Source of the DNA: an uncultured Pseudorhodobacter sp.
GTDB taxonomy: Bacteria > Pseudomonadota > Alphaproteobacteria > Rhodobacterales > Rhodobacteraceae
Direction: 5' to 3'
Assembly: GCA_945957495.1 (NCBI GenBank)
Contig: CAMFLG010000105.1
Span: forward strand, 1-8,764
DNA: 8,764 bases
The notes beneath the pieces were generated by a model. It was not told the DNA's origin. It worked only from the letters and a program-made list of their open reading frames with translations, and did no database searches. Positions 1 to 7,397 of the stretch are shown here, piece by piece. The position numbers and the translations under genes were made by a program. The number at the start of each line of letters is the position of its first letter. Position 1 is the first letter of the stretch.

Positions 1-17
1 GAGCCGCCCTTTCTGCC

Positions 18-1313
18 TTAGCGATGCTTCACATCGACATAGTCGCGCTTGGGCGCGCCGACGTACAGCTGACGCGGACGGCCAATCTTCTGGTTCTTCT
101 CGGCGATCATTTCCTTCCACTGCGAAATCCAGCCCACCGTGCGCGAAATCGCAAAGATAGGCGTGAACATCGAGGTCGGGAAGCCCATCGCATCCAGAAT
201 GATGCCAGAATAGAAATCGACGTTGGGATACAGCTTTTTCGAGATAAAATAGTCATCCGAAAGGGCAATCCGCTCCAACTCTTTCGCGACTTGCAGCGTT
301 GGGTTGTTGTGAACGCCCAAGAGTTCCAGCACTTCGTCGGCGGATTCCTTCATCACCGTCGCGCGCGGGTCGAAGTTCTTGTAAACGCGGTGGCCAAAGC
401 CCATCAGGCGGAAGCCCGAATTCTTGTCCTTGGCCTTGGCGATGTATTCCGGGATGCGGTCCACCGTGCCGATTTCGCGCAGCATTTCCAGGCAGGCCTG
501 ATTGGCGCCGCCATGCGCCGGGCCCCACAGACAGGCGATGCCCGCCGCGATACAGGCAAAGGGGTTGGCCCCCGAAGACCCGGCCAGCCGCACCGTCGAG
601 GTCGAGGCGTTCTGTTCATGGTCGGCATGCAGCAGCATGATCCGGTCCATGGCTTTTTCCAGAATCGGGTTGACCTGATACTCTTCGGCCGGAACCGCAA
701 AGCACATGTTCAGGAAATTGCCGGCATAGGACAGCGAATTCTTCGGATAAACAAAGGGCTGGCCGACCGAGTATTTATAGGCCATCGCCGCAATCGTCGG
801 CAGTTTGGCGATCATGCGGATAGAGGCGACTTCGCGCTGCCACGGGTCGTTGATTTCAAGGCTGTCGTGGTAGAACGCGCTCATCGCGCCCACAACGCCC
901 ACCATGGTGGCCATCGGGTGCGCATCGCGGCGGAAGCCACGGAAGAAGTTGTGCATCTGTTCATGCACCATGGTGTGACGGGTCACGCGGCTTTTGAAAT
1001 CGGCAAATTGCGCGGCATTCGGCAATTCACCGTAAAGCAGCAGAAAGCACGTCTCCAGAAACGACGATTCGGCGGCCAACTGCTCGATCGGGTAGCCGCG
1101 ATGCAAAAGCTCACCCTTGTCGCCATCAATGAAGGTGATCGTGCTTTCGCACGCCGCGGTCGAGGTGAAGCCCGGGTCAAAGGTGAAAACATCCGCCTCG
1201 GCATAAAGCTTGCGGATATCCAGCACATCCGGGCCGAGGGTCGGGGAAAGTACCGGCAGGTCATAGGACTTGCCGTCAAGGTTCAACGTTGCAGTCTTGG
1301 TCTGATCAGCCAT
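18..1313 (-). CDS. gltA: Citrate synthase (type I, hexameric class)
   Basis: Condenses oxaloacetate and acetyl-CoA to citrate, the entry step of the TCA cycle, in the cytoplasm. The 431-residue product has the usual length for the Gram-negative GltA class. All three catalytic residues are visible: His267 in GPAHGGAN (264-271), His308 in MGFGHRVYKNFDPRA (304-318) and Asp366 in PNVDFYSG (363-370). The N-terminal part (about 1-60) is the small beta-rich domain typical of this class, including the segment ATLNLDGKSYDLPVL. The ATG at 1313 fits the family N-terminus and is preceded by a G-run (GGGGG) about 8 bases upstream, a weak ribosome-binding site. It lies 79 bases downstream of gltX on the same strand, so the two could be co-transcribed, though no clear terminator or promoter is visible in that gap. 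The TAA stop is 17 bases from the window edge, so its own terminator is not in view. Confidence 0.98.
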   Translation of the reverse strand: MADQTKTATLNLDGKSYDLPVLSPTLGPDVLDIRKLYAEADVFTFDPGFTSTAACESTITFIDGDKGELLHRGYPIEQLAAESSFLETCFLLLYGELPNAAQFADFKSRVTRHTMVHEQMHNFFRGFRRDAHPMATMVGVVGAMSAFYHDSLEINDPWQREVASIRMIAKLPTIAAMAYKYSVGQPFVYPKNSLSYAGNFLNMCFAVPAEEYQVNPILEKAMDRIMLLHADHEQNASTSTVRLAGSSGANPFACIAAGIACLWGPAHGGANQACLEMLREIGTVDRIPEYIAKAKDKNSGFRLMGFGHRVYKNFDPRATVMKESADEVLELLGVHNNPTLQVAKELERIALSDDYFISKKLYPNVDFYSGIILDAMGFPTSMFTPIFAISRTVGWISQWKEMIAEKNQKIGRPRQLYVGAPKRDYVDVKHR

Positions 1314-1392
1314 CTTTCAACCCCCAAAATCCGGCCACATCCCCGGTCAGGCGGGACAGTGGCACCCTTGTTTTGCGGCGCAGATGGCGGGC

Positions 1393-2802
1393 TCAGGCAG
1401 CCGCCTCCGTTAACCGCGCGATCGTCTCTTCCCGACCGATGACAAGCATCATGTCGAAAACGCTGGGCGTTACAGTCCGCCCAGCCAAAGCTGCCCGCAA
1501 GGGCGCCGCAAGCTTGCCGAATCCGATCCCGTTTTCCGCAGCGACATCATTCAGGATCAGTTCCAATTCCGCCTTTGTCCAGCTAGCATTTTGCAGTCGC
1601 GGCGTCAATGATTTCAGTATACCATGGGATACCGCATCGAGGGCCTTCAAGGCCGCAGCATCTGCGACAATAGGGCGCGAAACCAGCGCAAACTGTGCCT
1701 TTTCAATCAGTTCCGGGAATGTCTTCGCGCGATCCTTGACGCAATACATCGCCTGCGACAGCAGCACTTTCTGCGCCTCTGACAGCGCGGGAAGGCCAGC
1801 AGCCGCCAGGTAGCCCTGCAATTCATGCAGCAGTGCAGCATCGCTGGTCATCGAGATGTGATGACCGCAGGTGTTTTCCAGTTTCTTGAAGTCCAGCCGT
1901 GCCGGCGCGCGACCGATTCCCAACAGGTCGAACATCTTCATCGCCTCTTCCGACGAAAAGATTTCCGCGTCGCCATGTGCCCAGCCCAGCCGGGTCAGGT
2001 AGTTGCGCATCCCGGCCGCCGGGTAGCCCATCGCCTGATATTCCTCGATCCCCGTTGCACCATGGCGTTTCGACAGTTTCTTGCCATCCGGGCCATGGAT
2101 CAGCGGAATATGCGCCCAGACCGGCACCTGCCAATCCATCGCATTGTAGATCATGGTCTGGCGGGCCGCGTTGTTCAGATGGTCATCCCCCCGGATCACA
2201 TGCGTGACGCCCATGTCGTGATCATCCACCACGACGGCCAGCATATAGGTCGGTGTACCATCCGAGCGTAAACAGATCATATCGTCCAACTGGTCATTCT
2301 TGAACCGCACCGTGCCTTGCACCGCGTCCTCGATCACCGTCTCACCGCTGCGCGGCGCGCGCATGCGGATGACATAGGGCGCGTCGGGGTAGGTGGCGGG
2401 ATCGGCGTCGCGCCAGGGGCTTTGGAACAGCGCATAGCTGCCGCGCGCCTCGGCCTCGGCCCGGAAGGCGGCGATTTCCTCTTGCGTGGAAAAGCACTTG
2501 TAGGCGGTGCCGCGCGCCAGCATTTCATGCGCCACTTCGGCATGACGGTCCCGGCGGTCAAACTGGCTGACCACCTCGCCATCCCAATCCAGCCCCAGCC
2601 AGGTCAGCCCCTTCAGGATCGCCGTCGTCGCCTCGGGCGTATAGCGTTCGCGGTCGGTATCCTCGATACGCAGCAGAAATTTGCCGCCGCGACCCCGGGC
2701 GTAAAGCCAGTTGAACAGCGCCGTGCGGGCGCCCCCGATGTGCAGATAGCCGGTGGGCGAGGGCGCAAAGCGGGTGACGACGGGGCGATCAGCAGCGGAC
2801 AT
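1393..2802 (-). CDS. gltX: Glutamyl-tRNA synthetase (class I)
   Basis: Charges tRNA-Glu (and possibly tRNA-Gln, for later amidation, as in many alphaproteobacteria) with glutamate in the cytoplasm. The product is 469 residues, normal for bacterial GltX. The class I Rossmann catalytic core shows the HIGH-type signature HIGGARTALFNWL (21-33), preceded by RFAPSPTGYL, and the KMSKS-type loop KKLSKRHG (241-248). The C-terminal third (about 330-469) is the helical anticodon-binding region. The zinc-binding Cys-x-Cys of the E. coli enzyme is absent: the matching region reads YKCFSTQEE with a single Cys103. This is common in the family and does not imply loss of function. The ATG at 2802 is preceded by GAAAGG about 10 bases upstream. 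Many alphaproteobacteria carry two GltX paralogues, and whether this one also charges tRNA-Gln cannot be decided here. The gene is divergent from comEC. Confidence 0.98.
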   Translation of the reverse strand: MSAADRPVVTRFAPSPTGYLHIGGARTALFNWLYARGRGGKFLLRIEDTDRERYTPEATTAILKGLTWLGLDWDGEVVSQFDRRDRHAEVAHEMLARGTAYKCFSTQEEIAAFRAEAEARGSYALFQSPWRDADPATYPDAPYVIRMRAPRSGETVIEDAVQGTVRFKNDQLDDMICLRSDGTPTYMLAVVVDDHDMGVTHVIRGDDHLNNAARQTMIYNAMDWQVPVWAHIPLIHGPDGKKLSKRHGATGIEEYQAMGYPAAGMRNYLTRLGWAHGDAEIFSSEEAMKMFDLLGIGRAPARLDFKKLENTCGHHISMTSDAALLHELQGYLAAAGLPALSEAQKVLLSQAMYCVKDRAKTFPELIEKAQFALVSRPIVADAAALKALDAVSHGILKSLTPRLQNASWTKAELELILNDVAAENGIGFGKLAAPLRAALAGRTVTPSVFDMMLVIGREETIARLTEAAA

Positions 2803-2878
2803 CGGGCATTAACCTTTCAGAAACCATCACGGCGATAGAATCGGAGCAGCTTTAGGCAAATGCGGGGCGCAAAACAAG
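2803..2878. promoter_or_regulatory. Divergent gltX/comEC intergenic region
   Basis: This 76-base gap separates two divergent starts, so it should hold initiation signals for both genes. On the plus strand TAGAAT (2836-2841) resembles a -10 box for comEC, but no good -35 box lies at the right distance. On the minus strand TTGCCT followed 16 bases later by TATCGC is a weak candidate for gltX. No GTTC-N7-GTTC SOS box is present. The assignment rests mainly on gene orientation. Confidence 0.3.
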
Positions 2879-4963
2879 GTGGCGGGGGGATTTGCACGGC
2901 TGCTTTGGCCGCTTGGCATTCTGGCCGGCGCGCGTGGATTGCTGTTTCCCTGGGTGCCAGTGTTTATCGGCATCGGCATTGCCATCTGGTTCGCCTTGCC
3001 GTTTGAACCCGGGCTGATCTTCTATACCGCAACCGCTGCGATCGGGTTTGCAGCACTGCTGACCTATCGGCTTGGTCCTGAACTGGGCCACCCTTTGGCG
3101 GTTATCGTGCTGTGCCTGACGGCCGGGATGCTTGCGGCGGGCTATCGCGCCCATGCCGTCCATGCGCCGATGCTGGAGTTTCGCTATTACGGCCCGGTTC
3201 AGGGCCGGATTGTCGAGATTGACCGCTCGCAATCGGACGCGCTGCGCATCACGCTGGATCAGGTGGTGCTGCTGGACGTGCCGCCAGACCGCACACCGCT
3301 GAAGGTGCGGATTTCCTTGCATGGCGATGCCTTTCTCCCCGATCCGGGGCAGGTGGTACTGTTGACCGCGCATCTCTCCGCCCCCGAAGGCCCGGCAGAA
3401 CCGGGGGGCTTTGATTTCCGTCGCATGGCCTATTTCGAACAGTTGGGGGCAATGGGCTATACCAGCAGCCCGGTGGTGCTGTGGGCAGAGGCGGCTCCGG
3501 GTACGCAGCGCATCAACCGGCTGCGCACGCGGCTTGCGGCGGCGATGATGGCCGCGATGCCGGGCGATGCCGGGGCCTTTGCGGCGGGGGCGATGACGGG
3601 GGATCGTTCGGGCATCAGTCAGGACACCGTGCAGGCGCTGCGCGACAGCAACCTTGCGCATTTGCTGGCCATTTCCGGGATGAACATGGCCTTTATCACC
3701 GGATTTGTCTTTATGCTGGTGCGCTATGGCGCGGCGCTGATCCCGCCCTTTGCGCTGCGGATCAATTCGAAAAAGCTGGCGGCGGTGGTGGCCTTTGCGG
3801 TTGCGCTGTTCTACCTGCAGCTTTCGGGTGCCAATGTCGCCACCACGCGGGCCTTTCTGATGGTGGTGGTGATGCTGGGCGCGGTCTTGCTGGACAGGCG
3901 CGGTTTGACCATGCGGTCGGTGGCGCTGGCGGGCGTGGTGTTGCTGCTGGCAGAGCCGGAAAGTCTGGGCGAGCCGGGGTTTCAGCTATCGTTCGCGGCC
4001 ACCGTCGTGCTGATCGCGGGGTTCGAGGCGCTGGACCGCCAGGTTCTGCGCGAACGGCTGCCGCGCTGGCTGATGCCGGTGTTTACCATGGTGCTGACCT
4101 CGGTTCTGGCGGGGATGGCGACCGCCCCTTATGCGGCGGCCACCTTCAACCGCTTTACCGATTACGGCCTGCTGGCCAACCTGCTGACGGTGCCGTCCAT
4201 GTCGATCCTGATGGCTGCAGGCGCGATGGCGGCGCTGTTGGCGCCCTTTGGTCTGGCCGCGCCCGCCTATTGGCTGATGGAGGCGTCGTCGCGCTGGATT
4301 TTGTTTGTGGCGCATTGGGTTGCAGGGCTGGACGGGTCCGTGACCCCGATCATCGCGCCGGGGCCGCTGGTCATTCCGATGATCACCCTGGCCGGGGCTT
4401 GGGCGATCCTGTGGCGCGGTCCCTGGCGGTTTGCCGCGGCGGCACCGATGGCCTTGGCCTTCGGGCTGTGGGGGCTGACCACGCGGCCCGATCTGTTGAT
4501 CAGCAGCGATGGCGCTCTGGCCGGGCTGATGACTCCGGCGGGGCGCGCCCTTTCAGCGCCGCGCGGCGCAGGCTTTGCCGCCGAATCCTGGTTGCAAGAC
4601 GACGGCGATTTCACCACCCAGCCCGACGCCGCCACCCGCCCCGGCTTTGACGGGCCGAAAACCGCGCGCAGGTTTCAATTGGGTGACTGGCGCGGCGTGG
4701 TTCTGGCGGGCAAGGCCGCACCACAAGCTGCAACAGCGGCCTGCGCCGCGTTTGATCTGGTGATCCTGCCCGCATCGCTTTTGCCGCCCGATCCGCCGCC
4801 GCAAGGCTGTGTCCTGATAGACCGGGCGTTCTTGGCGCGCAGCGGTTCACTTGCCGCCAGTGTCCAGGGCAACGAGATAACGCTGACCCCCGCCCGCTGG
4901 GCACAACGCATCTGGATGGGGCGCAAACCGGTGCTGGAGCGGCGCCGGTTTGCCAAGCCCTAA
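2879..4963 (+). CDS. comEC: ComEC/Rec2-family DNA-uptake channel protein
   Basis: ComEC/Rec2 proteins form the inner-membrane channel that carries single-stranded DNA into the cytoplasm during natural transformation. The 694-residue product shows the family layout. Hydrophobic segments lie near 22-42, 46-63 and 72-88. A soluble, beta-rich DUF4131-like region spans about 100-205. The polytopic Competence domain runs from about 215 to 530, with signatures GDRSGIS (241-247), HLLAISGMNM (261-270), GANVATTRAFLM (318-329), GFQLSFAAT (367-375) and NLLTVPSM (434-441). The final 150 residues are soluble and lack the HxHxDH motif of the metallo-beta-lactamase domain found in many ComECs. The start is uncertain: the GTG at 2879 is the only upstream option in frame, its AAGG is too close to be a good ribosome-binding site, and a nearby ATG (2860) is out of frame. 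The gene converges on lexA with overlapping stops. Natural competence of this strain is not shown by this gene alone. Confidence 0.93.
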   Translation: MAGGFARLLWPLGILAGARGLLFPWVPVFIGIGIAIWFALPFEPGLIFYTATAAIGFAALLTYRLGPELGHPLAVIVLCLTAGMLAAGYRAHAVHAPMLEFRYYGPVQGRIVEIDRSQSDALRITLDQVVLLDVPPDRTPLKVRISLHGDAFLPDPGQVVLLTAHLSAPEGPAEPGGFDFRRMAYFEQLGAMGYTSSPVVLWAEAAPGTQRINRLRTRLAAAMMAAMPGDAGAFAAGAMTGDRSGISQDTVQALRDSNLAHLLAISGMNMAFITGFVFMLVRYGAALIPPFALRINSKKLAAVVAFAVALFYLQLSGANVATTRAFLMVVVMLGAVLLDRRGLTMRSVALAGVVLLLAEPESLGEPGFQLSFAATVVLIAGFEALDRQVLRERLPRWLMPVFTMVLTSVLAGMATAPYAAATFNRFTDYGLLANLLTVPSMSILMAAGAMAALLAPFGLAAPAYWLMEASSRWILFVAHWVAGLDGSVTPIIAPGPLVIPMITLAGAWAILWRGPWRFAAAAPMALAFGLWGLTTRPDLLISSDGALAGLMTPAGRALSAPRGAGFAAESWLQDDGDFTTQPDAATRPGFDGPKTARRFQLGDWRGVVLAGKAAPQAATAACAAFDLVILPASLLPPDPPPQGCVLIDRAFLARSGSLAASVQGNEITLTPARWAQRIWMGRKPVLERRRFAKP

Positions 4964-5646
4964 TAGCTGCGGATCAGCCCAACCAGACGGCCCTGCACCT
5001 TGACCATATGGTCCGGGAACACCCGGGTTTCATAGGCCGGGTTCGCCGCCTCTAGTGCGATCATCGCGCCGCGGCGGCGGAAGCGTTTCAGCGTCGCCTC
5101 GGCATCCTCGACCAGCGCCACCACGATATCGCCATTCTCGGCGGTGGTCTGTTCGCGGATCACCACGATGTCGCCATCGTTGATGCCCGCCTCGATCATC
5201 GAATCGCCTTTGACTTCAAGCGCATAGTGTTGCCCCTTGCCCGACAGCATGGATCCGGGCACCGCCACATGATGCGACACATGCTCAATCGCCTCGATCG
5301 GCACACCCGCCGCGATGCGCCCCATCACGGGAATTTCCAGCGCATAAACCGCCTCGATCGGGATGGCGGCTTTCGGCGGGTCCACCCGATCCCCGGCAAT
5401 GACCCGTGGCGTGAAGCCGGGCTTTTCCATCGCCTCGGGCAGCTTGACGATTTCCAACGCACGGGCGCGGTGGGCAAGGCGGCGGATAAACCCACGCTCT
5501 TCCAGCGCGGTGATCAGACGGTGTATGCCGGATTTCGACCGCAGGTCCAGCGCGTCCTTCATTTCATCGAAAGAGGGCGGAACACCGTCCTTGTCCATCC
5601 GCGTTTTGATGAAATCAAGAAGTTCCAACTGCTTGCGTGTCAGCAT
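4960..5646 (-). CDS. lexA: LexA, SOS-response repressor and autoprotease
   Basis: Represses DNA-damage genes and inactivates itself when RecA filaments stimulate self-cleavage. The 228-residue product begins with a winged helix-turn-helix (about 1-65, starting MLTRKQLELLDFI, recognition region near 37-51). A long linker (about 68-100) follows, then the S24 peptidase domain. The cleavage bond is Ala113-Gly114 in GRIAAGVP. The catalytic dyad is Ser149 in KGDSM and Lys187 in ATLKRF. It is about 26 residues longer than E. coli LexA, mostly in the linker, which matches alphaproteobacterial LexA. The start ATG at 5646 fits the conserved N-terminus, and an ATG 14 bases upstream is out of frame. A GTTC-N7-GTTC operator lies 34 bases upstream, which points to autorepression. 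It follows moeA on the same strand after 93 bases and meets comEC tail to tail. Confidence 0.98.
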   Translation of the reverse strand: MLTRKQLELLDFIKTRMDKDGVPPSFDEMKDALDLRSKSGIHRLITALEERGFIRRLAHRARALEIVKLPEAMEKPGFTPRVIAGDRVDPPKAAIPIEAVYALEIPVMGRIAAGVPIEAIEHVSHHVAVPGSMLSGKGQHYALEVKGDSMIEAGINDGDIVVIREQTTAENGDIVVALVEDAEATLKRFRRRGAMIALEAANPAYETRVFPDHMVKVQGRLVGLIRSY

Positions 5647-5679
5647 GGCCCGGCCCCCATTGCCCCTAGTTGTTGCAAT

Positions 5680-5694
5680 GTTCTGCCCGTGTTC
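5680..5694 (-). promoter_or_regulatory. LexA operator (SOS box, GAAC-N7-GAAC)
   Basis: GTTC (5680-5683), seven bases, then GTTC (5691-5694) on the plus strand reads GAAC-N7-GAAC towards lexA. This direct repeat is the known LexA-binding motif of Rhodobacter and other alphaproteobacteria, unlike the CTG-N10-CAG palindrome of E. coli. It lies 34 bases before the lexA start and overlaps the candidate -10 box and spacer, as expected for autorepression. A near-match, GTTG at 5669-5672, continues the same 11-base spacing. Confidence 0.88.
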
Positions 5695-5708
5695 CCGGTT
5701 TGTGTCAA
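5680..5708 (-). promoter_or_regulatory. Candidate sigma-70 promoter of lexA
   Basis: On the minus strand a perfect TTGACA -35 box (5708 down to 5703) is followed after 17 bases by CAGAAC (5685-5680), a poor -10 box with three of six consensus bases. A strong -35 and weak -10 at ideal spacing, directly upstream of lexA and overlapped by the SOS box, make this a reasonable promoter. It lies downstream of moeA, so lexA can be expressed independently of the trp-moa-moe genes. Confidence 0.6.
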
Positions 5709-5739
5709 GCGTTTTGCCGCCAGCCCCGCAGAAAGCCCC

Positions 5740-6921
5740 TCAAATCGCGATGAAATCCATCATCTCGCCCGCCTTGCGCGCGGGGTCATCGACGGGCCGG
5801 ATCAACAGCGCATCGGCCTCGGTCAGGATGCTGAGCAGGGCGGAATCCTGCCGGTCAAACGGCGTGATTGTGGGGATGCCATCCGACAGCGCCAGCCGCG
5901 CCCGCATGTAATGGGCGCGCGCGCCATTGGCGGGTTGATCGCTGCCCAGCCGCGCGCGCTGCACCTGTGGGGCAGGGTCGGGCAGGCCCAGCATGGCCTT
6001 CAGCATCGGTATCAGGAACAGATGTGCGCAGACAATCGCCGACACCGGATTGCCCGGCAGGCCCAGCATCGGAATGCCCAGAACCCGACCCGCCATCAGC
6101 GGTTTGCCCGGGCGCATGGCGATTTTCCAGAACGCGCGCTCCAGCCCCAGATCGCTGGCAACCTTGCCTACCAGATCGTGATCGCCAACCGAGGCCCCAC
6201 CGATGGTCACGATCAGATCGGCGCCCTCGGTCAGGCCAAACACGGTGCGCAAATCCGCCTCGGTGTCGCGCGCGATGGGCAGCATCCGCGCCTCTGCCCC
6301 CGCCGCCTCGACCATCGCAGCAATGGCAAAATTGTTCGATGCGATGATCTGATCGGGGCGCGGATTTTCTCCGGGCATCACCAATTCATCCCCCGTGGCC
6401 ATGATGGCCACCACCGGACGGCGACGCACCTGCACCTCTGCCACATTCATCGCCGCCAGCAGCGCCACATCATTCGGTCGCAGCAGGCGCGGCGCGGGCA
6501 GGGGCTGGCCTTCGGCGAAATCCTGGCCACGCGGGCGAATGTTGTCACCTGTTGCAGCAGCCTCGGTCAGGGTGATGCTGGCGCCGTCCGCTGTCACATG
6601 TTCCTGCAGCGCGACCGTTACCGCCCCTTGCGGCAAGGGCGCGCCGGTAAAGATGCGCGTCGCCTGACCCGCGGCGAGAGCGCCCGCAAAACCATGGCCC
6701 GCGCCCGCCTCACCAATCACCGTATAGGTCGCCCCAACGGCCCCCGCCTGCGCCAGCGCATAGCCATCCATGGCCGAGGCATTGAAAGGTGGCTGCGTCA
6801 GCCGCGCCTGCGCCGGTTCCGCCAGAACCCGGCCAGCCGCCTTGCGCAGCGGCACGGATTGCACCGGCAAGAGTGCCGTCAGCGCCAGACAGCGGGCCAG
6901 AGCCTGTTCTACCGAAATCAT
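5740..6921 (-). CDS. moeA: Molybdopterin molybdotransferase MoeA (Mo insertase)
   Basis: Inserts molybdenum into adenylylated molybdopterin, the last general step of molybdenum cofactor synthesis, in the cytoplasm. The product is 393 residues from the ATG at 6921, near the usual family length. Visible MoeA signatures are PPFNASAMDGYAL (44-56), TGAPLPQGA (92-100), ATGDELV (175-181), GGASVGDHD (241-249), RPGKPLMAG (270-278) and LGLPGNPVSA (286-295). The central MPT-binding (MoaB/Mog-like) domain spans about 168-305, and the C-terminal beta domain covers about 315-393. The ATG overlaps the moaC stop by one base (TGATG), the classic arrangement for translational coupling. A GTG one codon earlier (6924) is possible but less likely. 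It is also called glp in some annotations. The gene ends 93 bases before lexA. Confidence 0.97.
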   Translation of the reverse strand: MISVEQALARCLALTALLPVQSVPLRKAAGRVLAEPAQARLTQPPFNASAMDGYALAQAGAVGATYTVIGEAGAGHGFAGALAAGQATRIFTGAPLPQGAVTVALQEHVTADGASITLTEAAATGDNIRPRGQDFAEGQPLPAPRLLRPNDVALLAAMNVAEVQVRRRPVVAIMATGDELVMPGENPRPDQIIASNNFAIAAMVEAAGAEARMLPIARDTEADLRTVFGLTEGADLIVTIGGASVGDHDLVGKVASDLGLERAFWKIAMRPGKPLMAGRVLGIPMLGLPGNPVSAIVCAHLFLIPMLKAMLGLPDPAPQVQRARLGSDQPANGARAHYMRARLALSDGIPTITPFDRQDSALLSILTEADALLIRPVDDPARKAGEMMDFIAI

Positions 6922-7397
6922 CACAACGCCTCGTAACGGCCTGATTTTCCGCCATCTTTCAGAACAAGATGGATCGATTCAATCGACATGGATTTCTCAA
7001 CCGCCTTGATCATGTCATAGATTGTCAGGCAAGCCACCGATACCGCCGTCAGCGCCTCCATCTCAACGCCGGTCTGACCGCCGGTCTTGACTGTGGCCTC
7101 CACGACAATACCGGGCAGGCCTTCGTCGGGGGTCAGATCAATGGCAACCTTGGTGATCGGCAGTGGGTGGCATAGGGGGATCAGATCGGCGGTTTTCTTG
7201 GCCGCCATGATGCCCGCAAGCCGCGCAACCCCCAGAACATCGCCCTTCTTGGCGCGGCCTTCGGTGATCATCGCCAGCGTCGCCGCCGTCATTTTCACCG
7301 CGCCACGCGCCACGGCAATCCGCGCCGTCACCGGCTTTTGCGACACATCAACCATATGGGCATGGCCCTGATCGTCGAAATGCGAAAGCCCGCTCAC
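6921..7397 (-). CDS. moaC: Cyclic pyranopterin monophosphate synthase MoaC
   Basis: Converts the MoaA product 3',8-cyclo-7,8-dihydro-GTP to cyclic pyranopterin monophosphate, the first stable intermediate of molybdenum cofactor synthesis. At 158 residues it matches the family and aligns without offset to the E. coli active site: Lys51 (KKGDVLG), His77 (PLCHPLP), Glu112 and Glu114 (GVEMEAL), Asp128 and Lys131 (YDMIKAVEKSM). The start is a GTG at 7397 that overlaps the trpC stop in the four bases GTGA, and the resulting N-terminus (MSGLSHFDDQGHAHMVDVS) fits the family. Its stop overlaps the moeA start. The gene therefore sits coupled between a tryptophan gene and the last cofactor gene. MoaA, its upstream partner in the pathway, is not in this window. 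Confidence 0.97.
   Translation of the reverse strand: MSGLSHFDDQGHAHMVDVSQKPVTARIAVARGAVKMTAATLAMITEGRAKKGDVLGVARLAGIMAAKKTADLIPLCHPLPITKVAIDLTPDEGLPGIVVEATVKTGGQTGVEMEALTAVSVACLTIYDMIKAVEKSMSIESIHLVLKDGGKSGRYEAL

Noticed and set aside
1314..1392. Possible terminator or promoter between gltX and gltA
   Set aside because: Only short GC-rich repeats (CCGG/GGCCGG) are present, with no stem followed by a T-run and no convincing -35/-10 pair.
24..1442. A 472-codon plus-strand open frame antisense to the whole of gltA
   Set aside because: gltA is certain from its catalytic residues. The antisense product has no recognisable motif and an Arg/His-rich composition typical of GC-driven shadow frames.
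2860..2862. ATG upstream of the comEC GTG as an alternative start
   Set aside because: It is 19 bases upstream and out of frame with comEC. I see no independent evidence of a sequencing frameshift, so the GTG at 2879 is kept with reduced confidence.
5227..6936. A 569-codon plus-strand open frame antisense to lexA and moeA
   Set aside because: It is a shadow of two well-supported minus-strand genes. The translation is rich in Arg, His, Gln and Gly without domain signatures, as expected when GC-rich codons are read on the opposite strand. It also crosses the lexA promoter and operator.
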